Below are positions 44,591 to 53,531 of a stretch of 64,000 nt of DNA, piece after piece. Each line of letters begins with the position of its first letter. Position 1 is the first letter of the stretch. The stretch comes from Phycisphaerae bacterium. GTDB lineage: Bacteria; Planctomycetota; Phycisphaerae; UBA1845; Fen-1342. Both the position numbers and the translations under genes were made by a program. Where the stretch lies: positions 43,586-107,585 of the forward strand of contig JANQFV010000008.1 in NCBI GenBank assembly GCA_028277645.1. The letters are read 5' to 3'. The notes below the pieces were generated by a model. The model ran no database searches and was not told the origin of the DNA. It saw only the letters and a program-made list of their open reading frames with translations.

Positions 44591-45313
44591 TTGGCGCTGA
44601 TTGAAGTAGAAGGCCTGACCAAGCACTACCAGATGGGCGAGAGCGTTGTGCGCGCTCTCGACGGCGTGGATCTCAAGATCGAGCGCGGCGAGTTCATCGC
44701 GATCACCGGGGCCTCGGGTAGCGGCAAGAGCACGATGATGCACGTGCTGGGGTGTCTGGATCGTCCGACCAGCGGCCGATACGTGTTCGACGGACGGGAC
44801 GTGCGAGCGCTGTCGGATCGCGCCCTGGCGGCTGTGCGCAACCGCCAGATTGGCTTTGTGTTTCAGACGTTCAACCTGATCAATCGAACCACGGCCGTCG
44901 AGAACGTAGCGGTTCCGCAGTTCTACGCGCGCAAGATCAACACGCGCCCAGCGGCCGTGCGTGCATTAGAGCGCGTTGGTCTCGCGCACCGCGCAAATCA
45001 CAAATCCAACGAGCTTTCCGGCGGGGAGCGCCAACGTGTGGCGATCGCGCGGGCCATCGTCAACGACCCGCCGTTGCTGCTGGCGGACGAACCAACCGGC
45101 AATCTCGACTCGCGCACCGGCGAGCAGATCATGTCGATCTTCCACCAGCTCAACGAGCAGGGCGTCACCGTAGTAATCGTGACGCACGAGCCGGACATCG
45201 CCCGGCAGACCCGCCGGGTCGTGCAGATGCGTGACGGGAAGATCGTGTCCGACGCACCGGTTGATGGTCGAGAGAGCCACGTTCCAGTGCCCGAAGCGCA
45301 AGCGAGGGACTGA
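44591..45313 (+). CDS. ABC transporter ATP-binding protein (MacB/LolD type)
   Basis: This 240-residue ATPase has Walker A ITGASGSGKSTMM, Q-loop FVFQTFNLINRTT, signature LSGGERQRVAIARA, Walker B LLLADEPTGNLD and switch His VIVTHEPDIA. It belongs to the group working with FtsX-type permeases (MacB, LolD, FtsE). The start is a TTG at 44591, with GGAG 8 nt upstream and 13 bp after the adaptor stop. The last residues VPEAQARD are encoded by a dispersed repeat copy (45289-45308), which suggests that the gene end was altered by the repeat. The missing permease makes the complex incomplete here. Confidence 0.9.
   Translation: MALIEVEGLTKHYQMGESVVRALDGVDLKIERGEFIAITGASGSGKSTMMHVLGCLDRPTSGRYVFDGRDVRALSDRALAAVRNRQIGFVFQTFNLINRTTAVENVAVPQFYARKINTRPAAVRALERVGLAHRANHKSNELSGGERQRVAIARAIVNDPPLLLADEPTGNLDSRTGEQIMSIFHQLNEQGVTVVIVTHEPDIARQTRRVVQMRDGKIVSDAPVDGRESHVPVPEAQARD
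45289..45308 (+). repeat. Short dispersed repeat, copy 2, inside the ABC ATPase gene
   Basis: GCCCGAAGCGCAAGCGAGGG differs by one base from copy 1 at 7876-7895. It encodes the last residues of the ABC ATPase gene. Confidence 0.5.
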
Positions 45314-45490
45314 GCAACCGGGGCCAGCATGGCCGCATCGGTCAGGCATCAAACGCGTCTACCAAACCGGTTACCGCGCGGTACAATCCGCAACCAAGAA
45401 CGCCTAAGTCACCATGCCACAATAGGTTAGATTTCGTTCGCGCCGCGGGGTACAACGCGCTGGCGCACTGTGGCGCAAGCGTCTGCCCCA

Positions 45491-45519
45491 TTGCGGGTTA
45501 TCCGGTTGGCGTCTATACT
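45491..45519 (+). promoter_or_regulatory. Promoter of rpsO-pnp
   Basis: TTGCGG (45491-45496), exactly 17 nt, then TATACT (45514-45519). It lies about 95 bp before rpsO, leaving room for the structured leader at 45544-45595. Confidence 0.6.
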
Positions 45520-45543
45520 CTCGCGTTCTTGAAACTGAGCAGG

Positions 45544-45595
45544 CTGTCCCGGCTCTCCCACTTGGCCCGTGGGAAGGGCTCGGACAGGCCCAAGT
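45544..45595 (+). promoter_or_regulatory. Structured rpsO leader, candidate S15 autoregulatory site
   Basis: The outer stem CTGTCC/GGACAG (45544-45549 with 45582-45587) encloses TCCCAC/GTGGGA (45556-45561 with 45569-45574). The loop TTGG can pair with CCAA at 45590-45593, forming a possible pseudoknot. Ribosomal protein S15 regulates its own mRNA through leader structures in several phyla. Confidence 0.4.
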
Positions 45596-45611
45596 ACAGG
45601 GAGAATGGGCC

Positions 45612-45881
45612 ATGGCGTTGACCACAGACAAGAAGGCGGAGATTTTCCAGAACCACCGGCGGCACGATCAGGACACCGGATCGGCCGAGGTGCAAATCGC
45701 GTTGCTCACCACCCGCATCACGCAGCTCACCGCACACCTGAAGTCGCACATGAAGGATCACTCGTCGCGACGCGGGTTGCTGAAAATGGTGGGCAAACGA
45801 TCGGCGTTGTTGAAGTTCCTGGCGCGCACCGACCGCCAGCGATACCTCGACACGATCGGAAAGCTCGGGCTGCGTAAGTAA
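45612..45881 (+). CDS. rpsO: 30S ribosomal protein S15
   Basis: This 89-residue protein binds 16S rRNA helix 22 and the three-way junction in the small-subunit platform. It shows the family sequence throughout: DTGSAEVQIALLTTRITQLT, then HLKSHMKDHSSRRGLLKMVG and KRSALLKFLARTDRQRY. The length is exactly standard. The ATG at 45612 has GGGAG upstream. It is followed by pnp after 148 bp, the conserved rpsO-pnp pair of many bacteria. Confidence 0.98.
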   Translation: MALTTDKKAEIFQNHRRHDQDTGSAEVQIALLTTRITQLTAHLKSHMKDHSSRRGLLKMVGKRSALLKFLARTDRQRYLDTIGKLGLRK

Positions 45882-46029
45882 GCGGGTTGTTTCCGCCCCA
45901 AAAAGTCGATTCGCCACCTGTGGCGCGGCCGTACCCGGTCGCGAAGACGGGGGATCGTTCAAGCTGGTTGACGTTACCGGCGGCACCAGCGGCGTTGGTG
46001 CTAATGTTGGTTCGGGTCGTGGAAAGCAA

Positions 46030-48162
46030 ATGAAAAGGCAGAAGATGAATCCGGTTGTGAAGGTCAAGCGCGGAATCGGGGGCAGCGAACTTACCATCGA
46101 GACAGGCAAACTGGCCAAGCAGGCCTCAGGTGCGGCCGTCGTCCGCTACGGCGACACCGTTGTGCTCGGAACCGTCGTCACCGCCGACCCACGACCGGGG
46201 ATCGACTTTTTTCCCTTGACCGTCGACTACCGCGAGAAGATGTCCGCAGCCGGCAAGTTCCCGGGCGGTTTCTTCAAGCGCGAGGGGCGGCCGACGCTCA
46301 AAGAGGTGCTCACGAGCCGCTTGATCGATCGACCGATGCGGCCGCTGTTCCCCGACAAGTTCAAGAACGAAGTGCAGGTCCAGATCATCACGCTGGCGGC
46401 CGACCTCAAGAATGACCCGGACGTGATCGGGATGTGTGCGGCGGCCGCCGCCCTGGCCGTCGCACCAGTGCCGTTTCACGGCCCGTTCGCGGGCGTGCGC
46501 GTCGGGCGGGTTGACGGCAAGTTCGTGATCAACCCGACGCTATCCCAACTCGAGTATTCCGACATGGACATGGTCGTCGCCGGCCACACGGACGCCGTCA
46601 CGATGATCGAGGTGGGTTGTCGTGAGCTATCCGAGGAGGATGTGGCTGAAGCCGTGAAATTCGGGCACGACAACGGCGTGATCCCGATCTGCGAGATGCT
46701 CCGTGAGCTCAAACGGCAGGCCGGCCAGGAAGCCGACTGGGAAGCGCCGGAGAAAGACGCGGCGTTCTACGAGGAGATCGAGGCCAAGGTCGTCGACGAC
46801 ATGCGGGCCGCGAAGCGCGTGACGAAGAAGCTGGAGCGCCAGGAGACGACCAAGGCGATCTACGATCGGATCATCGAAGAGTACTGCCCGGAGGACGAGG
46901 AAAACCCGGAGCGTACGCCGGCCGAAGTCAAGGAAGTGATCCACGACATTGAAGAGCGGATCTTCCGCGAGCTCGTGCTGGACGAGAAGCTGCGCGTCGA
47001 TGGCCGTAAGATGGATGTCGTACGGCCGATCAGCAGCGAGGTGCAGTGGCTGCCGCGCGTACATGGGTCGGCACTGTTCACACGGGGTGAGACACAGGCC
47101 ATGGTGACGTGTACTCTCGGGACCTCGCGTGACGAGCAGGTCATCGACGACATGATGGAGGAGTACACTAAAAAGTTCATGCTGCACTACAACTTCCCGC
47201 CCTTCTCGGTCGGCGAAGCCCGGCGGATCATGGGGCCGGGGCGGCGTGAAATCGGCCACGGAGCCCTTGCCGAACGCTGTCTTGAGGCGGTGTTGCCGGG
47301 GCCGGATGATTTCCCGTACACCATTCGCATCGTGAGCGACATCCTGGAATCGAACGGTTCCAGCTCGATGGCGTCCGTCTGTGGCGGATCGCTGGCCCTG
47401 ATGGACGCCGGCGTCCCGATCAAGGGACCCGTCGCCGGCATTTCAATCGGTATGGTCCTCGAGGATGACGGCCGACACGAGCTGCTGACCGACATCGTCG
47501 GTGACGAAGACCATTACGGCGACATGGACTTCAAGGTCGCCGGCACGCGCGAGGGCATCACCGGCGTGCAACTCGACATCAAGGCCAAGGGGCTGCCGCA
47601 CGACATCATGGTCAAGGCGCTCCAACGGGCGCACAAAGCCCGGATGAAGATCTTGGACGAGATGGGCAAGGCCCTCAGCGAACCGCGGCCCGAAATCAGC
47701 GAATTCGCCCCGCGCCTGCTGACGCTCCGGATCAACCCCGAGAAGATCGGCAAGCTGATCGGCCCCGGCGGTAAGTCCGTCAAGGCCATCCAGGCCGAAA
47801 CCGGTGCCCAGATCGACATCGAGGACGACGGAACTGTGCTGATTTCCTGCCTGGATGCGGCGGCGGCTGAACGTGCCCGAGAGTGGGTTGAGCGGCTGAC
47901 CGAGGACGTCAAGGTTGGTCGGGTCTACGAAGGTAAAGTCATTAGTATTAAAGATTTCGGCGCATTCGTTGAGATCATCGAGGGGCAGGATGGACTCTGC
48001 CACGTCAGCGAGCTGGATGACAGCTACGTTCGAAACGTGGCCGATGTCGTGAAGATTGGCGACATCGTCAAGGTGAAAGTCATTGCCATCGATGATCAGG
48101 GGCGGGTAAAATTATCGCGCAAAGCGGCCATGAAAGCCGCTGAGGAGCCTGCAGAGGGCTAG
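46030..48162 (+). CDS. pnp: Polynucleotide phosphorylase
   Basis: This 710-residue 3'-to-5' phosphorolytic exoribonuclease has two RNase PH domains separated by a helical domain, then KH and S1 domains. The active second PH domain has GEARRIMGPGRREIGHG, SNGSSSMASVCGGSLALMDAG and the metal-binding Asp region DFKVAGTREGITG. KH is near 555-615 (IGKLIGPGGKSVKAIQ) and S1 near 625-700 (GRVYEGKVISIKDFGAFVEI). The start is the ATG at 46030; a second ATG at 46045 (MNPVVKVKR) is possible. It takes part in mRNA decay, probably with the rnr product. It follows rpsO. Confidence 0.98.
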   Translation: MKRQKMNPVVKVKRGIGGSELTIETGKLAKQASGAAVVRYGDTVVLGTVVTADPRPGIDFFPLTVDYREKMSAAGKFPGGFFKREGRPTLKEVLTSRLIDRPMRPLFPDKFKNEVQVQIITLAADLKNDPDVIGMCAAAAALAVAPVPFHGPFAGVRVGRVDGKFVINPTLSQLEYSDMDMVVAGHTDAVTMIEVGCRELSEEDVAEAVKFGHDNGVIPICEMLRELKRQAGQEADWEAPEKDAAFYEEIEAKVVDDMRAAKRVTKKLERQETTKAIYDRIIEEYCPEDEENPERTPAEVKEVIHDIEERIFRELVLDEKLRVDGRKMDVVRPISSEVQWLPRVHGSALFTRGETQAMVTCTLGTSRDEQVIDDMMEEYTKKFMLHYNFPPFSVGEARRIMGPGRREIGHGALAERCLEAVLPGPDDFPYTIRIVSDILESNGSSSMASVCGGSLALMDAGVPIKGPVAGISIGMVLEDDGRHELLTDIVGDEDHYGDMDFKVAGTREGITGVQLDIKAKGLPHDIMVKALQRAHKARMKILDEMGKALSEPRPEISEFAPRLLTLRINPEKIGKLIGPGGKSVKAIQAETGAQIDIEDDGTVLISCLDAAAAERAREWVERLTEDVKVGRVYEGKVISIKDFGAFVEIIEGQDGLCHVSELDDSYVRNVADVVKIGDIVKVKVIAIDDQGRVKLSRKAAMKAAEEPAEG

Positions 48163-48165
48163 TGG

Positions 48166-48191
48166 GCTGACGGGTTATTGCGTCCGTCAGC
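48166..48191 (+). terminator. Hairpin downstream of pnp
   Basis: Perfect 8-bp stem GCTGACGG/CCGTCAGC (48166-48173 with 48184-48191), loop 10 nt. There is no long U tract, so it may be a weak terminator or an mRNA-stabilising structure. Confidence 0.45.
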
Positions 48192-48227
48192 GAGCAATTC
48201 GTTGTGGTCCTGGACGGCGTTCCAGGG

Positions 48228-48261
48228 CGATCGGTCATATCTAGTTCTATTTCACCGATCG
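48228..48261 (+). promoter_or_regulatory. Hairpin in the cold-shock gene leader
   Basis: A perfect 8-bp inverted repeat CGATCGGT/ACCGATCG encloses an AU-rich 18-nt loop. It lies 130 bp before the cold-shock start, in the kind of long leader that controls many cold-shock mRNAs. Confidence 0.35.
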
Positions 48262-48391
48262 TACTTGGCTGCGCGTGGTCGGTAATCGGGAGCCGGCCGA
48301 AGTCTGGGGGACCAGTCCGGCAGCGGACCGGGCCGAGAAACGTGAGTCGCCCCTCGAAGCATATCTCGGGTGGCTCTCGGAGGCCAGTATT

Positions 48392-48628
48392 ATGACCGAC
48401 GGAAGTGTCAAGTGGTTCGACACCAAGAAGGGCTACGGGTTCATCGTAGGGCCGGAGGGGCAGGACGTATTCGTCCATTACAGCAGCATTGAAGGGGATG
48501 GATTTCGGTCGCTGCACGAAGGCGAGGAGGTGCAGTACGAGCTCGTCGAGACGGACAAGGGATTGGCGGCGAGCAACGTGCGCGTGACCAGCGCGAAGAA
48601 GGTACGGCAGCATCAGCCGGCGTCCTGA
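48392..48628 (+). CDS. Cold-shock domain protein
   Basis: This 78-residue protein is a single cold-shock domain that binds single-stranded RNA or DNA. RNP1 is KKGYGFIVG and RNP2 is DVFVHYSSI. The N-terminus ([14 protein letters not shown]) and C-terminus ([13 protein letters not shown]) match the Csp family. The ATG at 48392 has GGAGG 8 nt upstream. The preceding in-frame sequence back to 48275 is untranslated leader. It lies 230 bp after pnp, a leader length typical of cold-shock genes. Confidence 0.95.
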   Translation: MTDGSVKWFDTKKGYGFIVGPEGQDVFVHYSSIEGDGFRSLHEGEEVQYELVETDKGLAASNVRVTSAKKVRQHQPAS

Positions 48629-48802
48629 TCCGGACACGCACGGAGGCGAGCGACAGATTAAACGGGTGGATGTGGGGTCTCTGATGGCGGTGCCGGTTGA
48701 TTTGCCGCTGCGATTCTGGTTGGATAGCACGTTCCGAGTGTTTGCAGCGCGACGCCAGTACGGTAACGGGGTCGCGTCCTCTCAATCGAAACTAGGTGAA
48801 CG

Positions 48803-50473
48803 GTGGCGACGTTGATTGTCTTGCAGGGGCCTGACAAGGGTCGCACGCTGCAGACCACGGACGATGTGGTGTTGATCGGCCGTGGCAGCACACAGATTCC
48901 GTTGACCGATCAGACCATCAGTCGCCGCCATGCCGAGCTCAGGAAAGGCGAAGGGGGCTGGGTGCTCGCGGACTGCGAGAGTTCCAACGGCACTTACCTG
49001 AACGGCGTGCGATTGCAGAAGGCCACCCGCTTGAAGCACGGCGACCAGATCCGCGTGGGCGGTACTTTGCTGGTTTACACGGGCGACGAATCCGTCCAAC
49101 AGTTCTCCGGCGCATCGATACCGCGCGACCTCGTCACCCTCGACGCCGGCAGTCGACAGGTCGATTCATCCGTTGTGGCAAGCGTGCCATCGAGCGAGGA
49201 CAGCGTGGTCCTGGCGACGCCGGAGACCGCGTACGCGGTTAAGGCCTGGCGCATCATGCGCGAGCTGACCAACGTCATCGGCACGTTGTTGCCGACGGAC
49301 CAGTTGCTGGCGCGCGTTCTGGACCTTGTCTTCGCCGAAACGGAAGTCGACCGCGGTGTCATCTTCGTGCGTGATACGGAGACGGGCGAGCTGTTGCCCG
49401 AAGTCGTGCGGTTCCGCACGCAGGAGGAAGAGGCCGAACGCGATCCTAAGGTGATCATCGCTTCGCGCACGATCATCCGGCACGTGGTTGAATCACACGA
49501 AGGCGTTCTGTGCTCGAACGTGGTTGCCGACGAGCGTTTCCAGAGCGGCAAGAGCGTGCAGGACCTGGGCATGCGGTCGGTCATTTGCGCGCCCATCCTC
49601 GCGCGTGATGCCGTGCTGGGCGTGATCCACCTGGATTGCCCGCTGACGCGCCACACGTACAACGAGCACGAGTTGCGACTGATCACCGCCGTAGGTTATC
49701 AGACCGGGCTCGCGATCGAAAACGCGCGTCTGGTGCGTTCACACCTGGAACGTGAGAGACTCGCTGCCGCCGGCGAGACGGTTGCGTACCTGTCGCACTA
49801 CATCAAGAACCTGCTGCAGGGCATGCGCAGCGGCGCCGACGTACTGGAGAAGGGGTTATCCAAGCAGGATCAGGGAATGACCGAGCAGGGCTGGCGCATC
49901 GTCGAGCGCAACCTGGATCGATCATACAACCTGATGCTGAACATGTTGGCCTTCAGCAAACAGCGTGAACCGCGGCTGGAGACGCTCCACGTCAACCGCA
50001 TCGTGGAGGAAGTCGCGCGGCTCGTGCAGAAGCTGGCCGACGACAAGAAGTGTGTCTTGCTCACCGACTTGGCGGCGGACGTTCCGGCGACCCCGCTCGA
50101 TTACGAGGGTATGCACCAAGTGATACTGAATCTGGTGACGAATGCAATCGACGCCGTCGAGGCCGGCGACGGTGTGATCAACGTTCGTACGGCGTACGAC
50201 GAGGCAGAACAGGTCGTAGTGCTGGCCGTGCGTGACAACGGCCCCGGCGTTCCGCCGGCGATGCGCGAGCGCGTGTTTCAGCCGTTCTATTCGTCCAAGG
50301 GGCACGCCGGCACCGGGCTGGGACTGGCGGTCGCGCGGAAGATCGTGCGCGAGATGCACGGCCGCATTGACCTGATTAGCCCGGCGGACGGCGGCGCGGA
50401 GTTCCAGGTCCGTCTGCCCGCTGCGCAGGATGAGTCGTTGACCAAGAGTGATACGATTGGTCCGGAGGCGTAG
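48803..50473 (+). CDS. Sensor histidine kinase with FHA and GAF domains
   Basis: This 556-residue cytoplasmic kinase has an N-terminal FHA domain (IGRGSTQIPLTDQTISRRHA, SSNGTYLNGV), which binds phosphothreonine. A GAF domain (about 150-310, VIFVRDTETGELLP, MRSVICAPILARDAVLGV) follows, then an H-box with the phospho-acceptor His in YLSHYIKNLLQG near residue 332 and a catalytic ATPase domain (NAIDAVEAGDG, DNGPGVP, GTGLGLAVARKIV). The start is GTG at 48803. No response regulator is adjacent. The NtrC-like protein at 39715 is a distant candidate partner, unproven. Confidence 0.9.
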   Translation: MATLIVLQGPDKGRTLQTTDDVVLIGRGSTQIPLTDQTISRRHAELRKGEGGWVLADCESSNGTYLNGVRLQKATRLKHGDQIRVGGTLLVYTGDESVQQFSGASIPRDLVTLDAGSRQVDSSVVASVPSSEDSVVLATPETAYAVKAWRIMRELTNVIGTLLPTDQLLARVLDLVFAETEVDRGVIFVRDTETGELLPEVVRFRTQEEEAERDPKVIIASRTIIRHVVESHEGVLCSNVVADERFQSGKSVQDLGMRSVICAPILARDAVLGVIHLDCPLTRHTYNEHELRLITAVGYQTGLAIENARLVRSHLERERLAAAGETVAYLSHYIKNLLQGMRSGADVLEKGLSKQDQGMTEQGWRIVERNLDRSYNLMLNMLAFSKQREPRLETLHVNRIVEEVARLVQKLADDKKCVLLTDLAADVPATPLDYEGMHQVILNLVTNAIDAVEAGDGVINVRTAYDEAEQVVVLAVRDNGPGVPPAMRERVFQPFYSSKGHAGTGLGLAVARKIVREMHGRIDLISPADGGAEFQVRLPAAQDESLTKSDTIGPEA

Positions 50474-50529
50474 TGCGAAAGCCGGGTGGGCCGAGTGTTT
50501 GGCGTGACATTTCAGGTATTCACAGGCTC

Positions 50530-50548
50530 TGCGGGCGGGACGCCCGCA
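50530..50548. terminator. Hairpin between convergent genes
   Basis: A near-perfect 8-bp stem, TGCGGGCG/CGCCCGCA with GGA loop, stands between the two convergent genes ending at 50473 and 50560. It is a probable bidirectional terminator. From memory, this GCGGGC...GCCCGC type of palindrome is frequent between genes in planctomycetes. Confidence 0.45.
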
Positions 50549-50559
50549 CTCCCCGGAAA

Positions 50560-51630
50560 CTACACGCGCCCCAGTCGTTCCAGCACGCCGCGTAGTAACA
50601 GCGGCCACGCGACGGTCGCGTCGGCGTAGACCTCCGCGTGCCGGCCTCCCTCAGACTCGGGGACGAACTTGCCCCATGAAACGCCTTCTGAGTAGGTGCA
50701 TCCGGACAGTCCGCCCCAGTGTACGGGCTCAGGGCAGATGCGTACGCCGTAATGGAATCGCTGGAACATCCCGTGCTTGCCCTCGGTACGGCGCTCGAGC
50801 ACTTCGCCGAGCGGACCGACCTGCTGTGCCCAGTTGCGTGGCACGCCGCCGCCAATGGTGAAGATGCCCAGTCGCTCAGCGGCGGCGCAGCGCCGGTAGT
50901 AGTCCTCGAGATCCAACAGCGGATCGTACCGCAGCGTAGGCAGTCCGCGATCACGTGCCAGCACATTCTGAACGAACAGATCGAGCCCCAGCTCGCTGTC
51001 CGTGAACGCGGGCACGTAGATGGGAATCTTCCGCGCGGACGCGGAGCGCAGGATGCCGCGGCCTGTGGCCTGCTCATTCAAGTAGTCGCCAATGCGCCAA
51101 TTCAGCTCATGGCTGCACAGCGGCGTGTCGGGATGCACGTCAGCAAGCACGGTGGTCAGAATCTCCGCCGCATCTTCGAGGTTGCGTTCGAGCTCGAGCG
51201 TGTCGTAGACGCGGCAGTAACCCTTGCGATACAATTCGTCGTCGGACCAATTGGGATCCTGGCGAAAGTGCGTGTGCCCGCTCTGCTCGATGAGACCGTG
51301 GCACATCAACGCGCCCGTGCTGACGACCGCGTCGACCAGTCCCTGGTCGATCATCTCCGTGATCATCAGGCCCTGCTTCGCGATGGTCATCGCGCCGGAA
51401 AGCGTCATCACCTTGAAGCACGACTCGTCGTTCGCCATCTCCACGAGGATGTCCGCGGCCTCGCCCAGCGTACGACCACTGAATGCGGTCTTCGACATCG
51501 CCGCGAGCAGTTCGGAGCACGTTGACGTCTTCGTGATGTCCAGCGGCTCGAGCGGTCTGAACTCGTGCTGCCAGCCGTCGGCCAGCTCATCCACTGGGCG
51601 CGAAGGTTTGGGTTGATCAGGTGCAGACAT
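50560..51630 (-). CDS. Deoxyhypusine synthase-family enzyme
   Basis: This 356-residue protein matches the DHS family: NAD-binding VMTLSGAMTIAKQG, VDAVVSTGALMCHGLIEQSG, and the catalytic-lysine region GVSWGKFVPES near residue 320. Eukaryotic DHS transfers a butylamine group from spermidine to eIF5A; bacteria have no eIF5A, so the bacterial homologue must use another acceptor or make homospermidine. The ATG at 51630 gives the family-typical length; the longer frame to 52104 is not family sequence. It is downstream of the glycogen-synthase-like gene on the same strand. Confidence 0.9.
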   Translation of the reverse strand: MSAPDQPKPSRPVDELADGWQHEFRPLEPLDITKTSTCSELLAAMSKTAFSGRTLGEAADILVEMANDESCFKVMTLSGAMTIAKQGLMITEMIDQGLVDAVVSTGALMCHGLIEQSGHTHFRQDPNWSDDELYRKGYCRVYDTLELERNLEDAAEILTTVLADVHPDTPLCSHELNWRIGDYLNEQATGRGILRSASARKIPIYVPAFTDSELGLDLFVQNVLARDRGLPTLRYDPLLDLEDYYRRCAAAERLGIFTIGGGVPRNWAQQVGPLGEVLERRTEGKHGMFQRFHYGVRICPEPVHWGGLSGCTYSEGVSWGKFVPESEGGRHAEVYADATVAWPLLLRGVLERLGRV

Positions 51631-51764
51631 GACGTGGCTACCTCGGTGCGCGCCCGGTTTGTCCGAGCGATTCTCCCCGCTGTGTAACACGGAGCGTGTG
51701 ATGTGTCCAGAGTGTGCTGTACCCGTAGCGCCCGCTCGGTTCGCCAGCAGCACCGATGACGCAA

Positions 51765-53531
51765 CTATGCCACGTCGAGCATGCGGCCGCGGGCGAAGGC
51801 GCGGCGGATCGCGGGCAGGATGAAGCGCTCCGCTACCGTATCCCAGCTCATCTGTGTCGCCATCTCCAAGCCCGTGCGCATCAGCTTCTGGGTTGCCTTC
51901 TCGTCGGCGGGCAAACGGGTCAGTAGCTCTTCCGCCAGCTTCTCCGCGACGTCGCGTTCGACGGCCCGTAGCTCCCGCGCGCCGATCTCTAGAGCCCGTT
52001 GCACGGAGCGCGGCCGTGGTGCAGCACCGATGTAGTCGGCCAGGATCACGTTGCAGTAGCGCTTGCGGCCTGTAATCTGCTTCACGAATCCGGCGCACCC
52101 ACACGACGTGCTGACGACGCAGATGCCACCGTAGGTCAGTGGCTCGAGGGGCGAAATTCCGAACGGCTCGTACAGGCTCATGCCCAGCTCGGCGTCGGAC
52201 GCACGCCGCAGATCCAGGAACTCGAGATCGTTGGGCACGCGTTTGCCCGCGCGGGCGCGGTCAAAGCCGAACTGATTGACGAAGATGATCTTGATCTTGC
52301 GAGCTCGTGCGTTGAACGCTTGGACGAGCTGGTAGTAGCGAGCCTCCCCGCCGGTGAGATCGGGATGTCCCTCGCGGTGCGCGAGTGGCCAGTCCCATTC
52401 GCGTTCCATTGCCAGGATGTCGGTCGCGGGACGCCTGGGTAGTTCGGTCGAGAGCGTCAGTAGGACCGCAGTGCGGTCGTCGCGCACTAGCCGCTTGTCC
52501 AGCGCCTCGAGCAGATCGATATCACGCCACATCGCCTTGCTCTCGGCCAGGCGTGTGACGTGTGTAAAGATCAGATCCGGCTGCCAGCCCAGCAGGTTCT
52601 TGAAATACTTGCGGACGTGGCGGCGGCTCTCGTCGCGCTCTTCCTGCGTCACGCGCGCGACGGGCACGCCGTTGTACGCGAGCGCGATGTCGGCATCGTC
52701 GAAGTTCGCGCTGAGGAATTGCAGTTCGCGATGCACGTGATGTCCGACTGCGAGCAGGCCGTCGCAGTAATGTGCGGCCTCGACGATCGCGTGTTTGTGG
52801 TAGTCATCCTGCGGTCCGAAGACCTGCTCGAGATAGAGATCGCTCTTGCGCGCCAGCTCGAGTGTGTTGTAGAACATGACGTCATGGCCGGGGTGGGCCT
52901 CGACGATGCGACGAATCGGCGCGGTCTCGTGGGCGTGAAACAGCGTGCGGTAATGGTCGCGGTACCTGGCCTGCGCTGCCAGTGCGAGCGGCAGCCCCAT
53001 GAATTCATGCGCAAAAATCACCGCCGGTGTTTCGGTGGTGCCCAACCGCATCTGTTCCATCGCCGCTAGGGCAGGGGCGGCTAGCTGCACGTACTGTTCC
53101 AACTCCCAAATGTGCTCGTAGCGGTCAAACTGAATCCCGTACAGCTCCCACAGAAGCGCCTTGAACTCGTTGACCTTCAGATGGTTGATCCCCCGCAGGT
53201 CGACGAGGAGTACTTCGCACAACGTACGGCGTTTGGAATCTTCGTCTTCGAGCGGACGCCGGCCGTGGATCAGGCGCACGTTGTATTCCTGCTCGACCTG
53301 TCCGAATGCCTGCGCGTAAGCGCTGTCGTAGATGTTGTCGAGTGAGGAATACTCGATCATCCCGCCCGGGCCGAGCCGCTCGGTGTTCTCAGGATAGAAC
53401 AGCGGGCACACCAGTATGGTGCGCCCGATATTGTCACGATACGGCCGGCTGTTGATGAGGCCTTCGAGGACGGTGCCGATACCACCGACCTTCCAGACCG
53501 CCTCGTGCGTTACGTGAATCGCATTGAACAC
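51765..53531 (-). CDS. Glycogen/starch synthase-like glycosyltransferase (GT-B fold)
   Basis: This 588-residue protein begins MFNAIHVTHEAVWKVGGIG, the substrate-loop motif of glycogen synthases (KxGG), and has a GT-B C-terminal signature LGMSLYEPFGISPLEPLTYG plus VVSTSCGCAGFV. The middle contains FAHEFMGLPLALAAQARYR and FHAHETAPIRRIV, consistent with the GT5/GT3 acceptor domain. It is probably an ADP- or UDP-glucose-dependent glucan synthase, but divergent enough that the donor is uncertain. The start is GTG at 53531. Its neighbours are rpsT upstream and the DHS-like gene downstream. Confidence 0.85.
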   Translation of the reverse strand: MFNAIHVTHEAVWKVGGIGTVLEGLINSRPYRDNIGRTILVCPLFYPENTERLGPGGMIEYSSLDNIYDSAYAQAFGQVEQEYNVRLIHGRRPLEDEDSKRRTLCEVLLVDLRGINHLKVNEFKALLWELYGIQFDRYEHIWELEQYVQLAAPALAAMEQMRLGTTETPAVIFAHEFMGLPLALAAQARYRDHYRTLFHAHETAPIRRIVEAHPGHDVMFYNTLELARKSDLYLEQVFGPQDDYHKHAIVEAAHYCDGLLAVGHHVHRELQFLSANFDDADIALAYNGVPVARVTQEERDESRRHVRKYFKNLLGWQPDLIFTHVTRLAESKAMWRDIDLLEALDKRLVRDDRTAVLLTLSTELPRRPATDILAMEREWDWPLAHREGHPDLTGGEARYYQLVQAFNARARKIKIIFVNQFGFDRARAGKRVPNDLEFLDLRRASDAELGMSLYEPFGISPLEPLTYGGICVVSTSCGCAGFVKQITGRKRYCNVILADYIGAAPRPRSVQRALEIGARELRAVERDVAEKLAEELLTRLPADEKATQKLMRTGLEMATQMSWDTVAERFILPAIRRAFARGRMLDVA

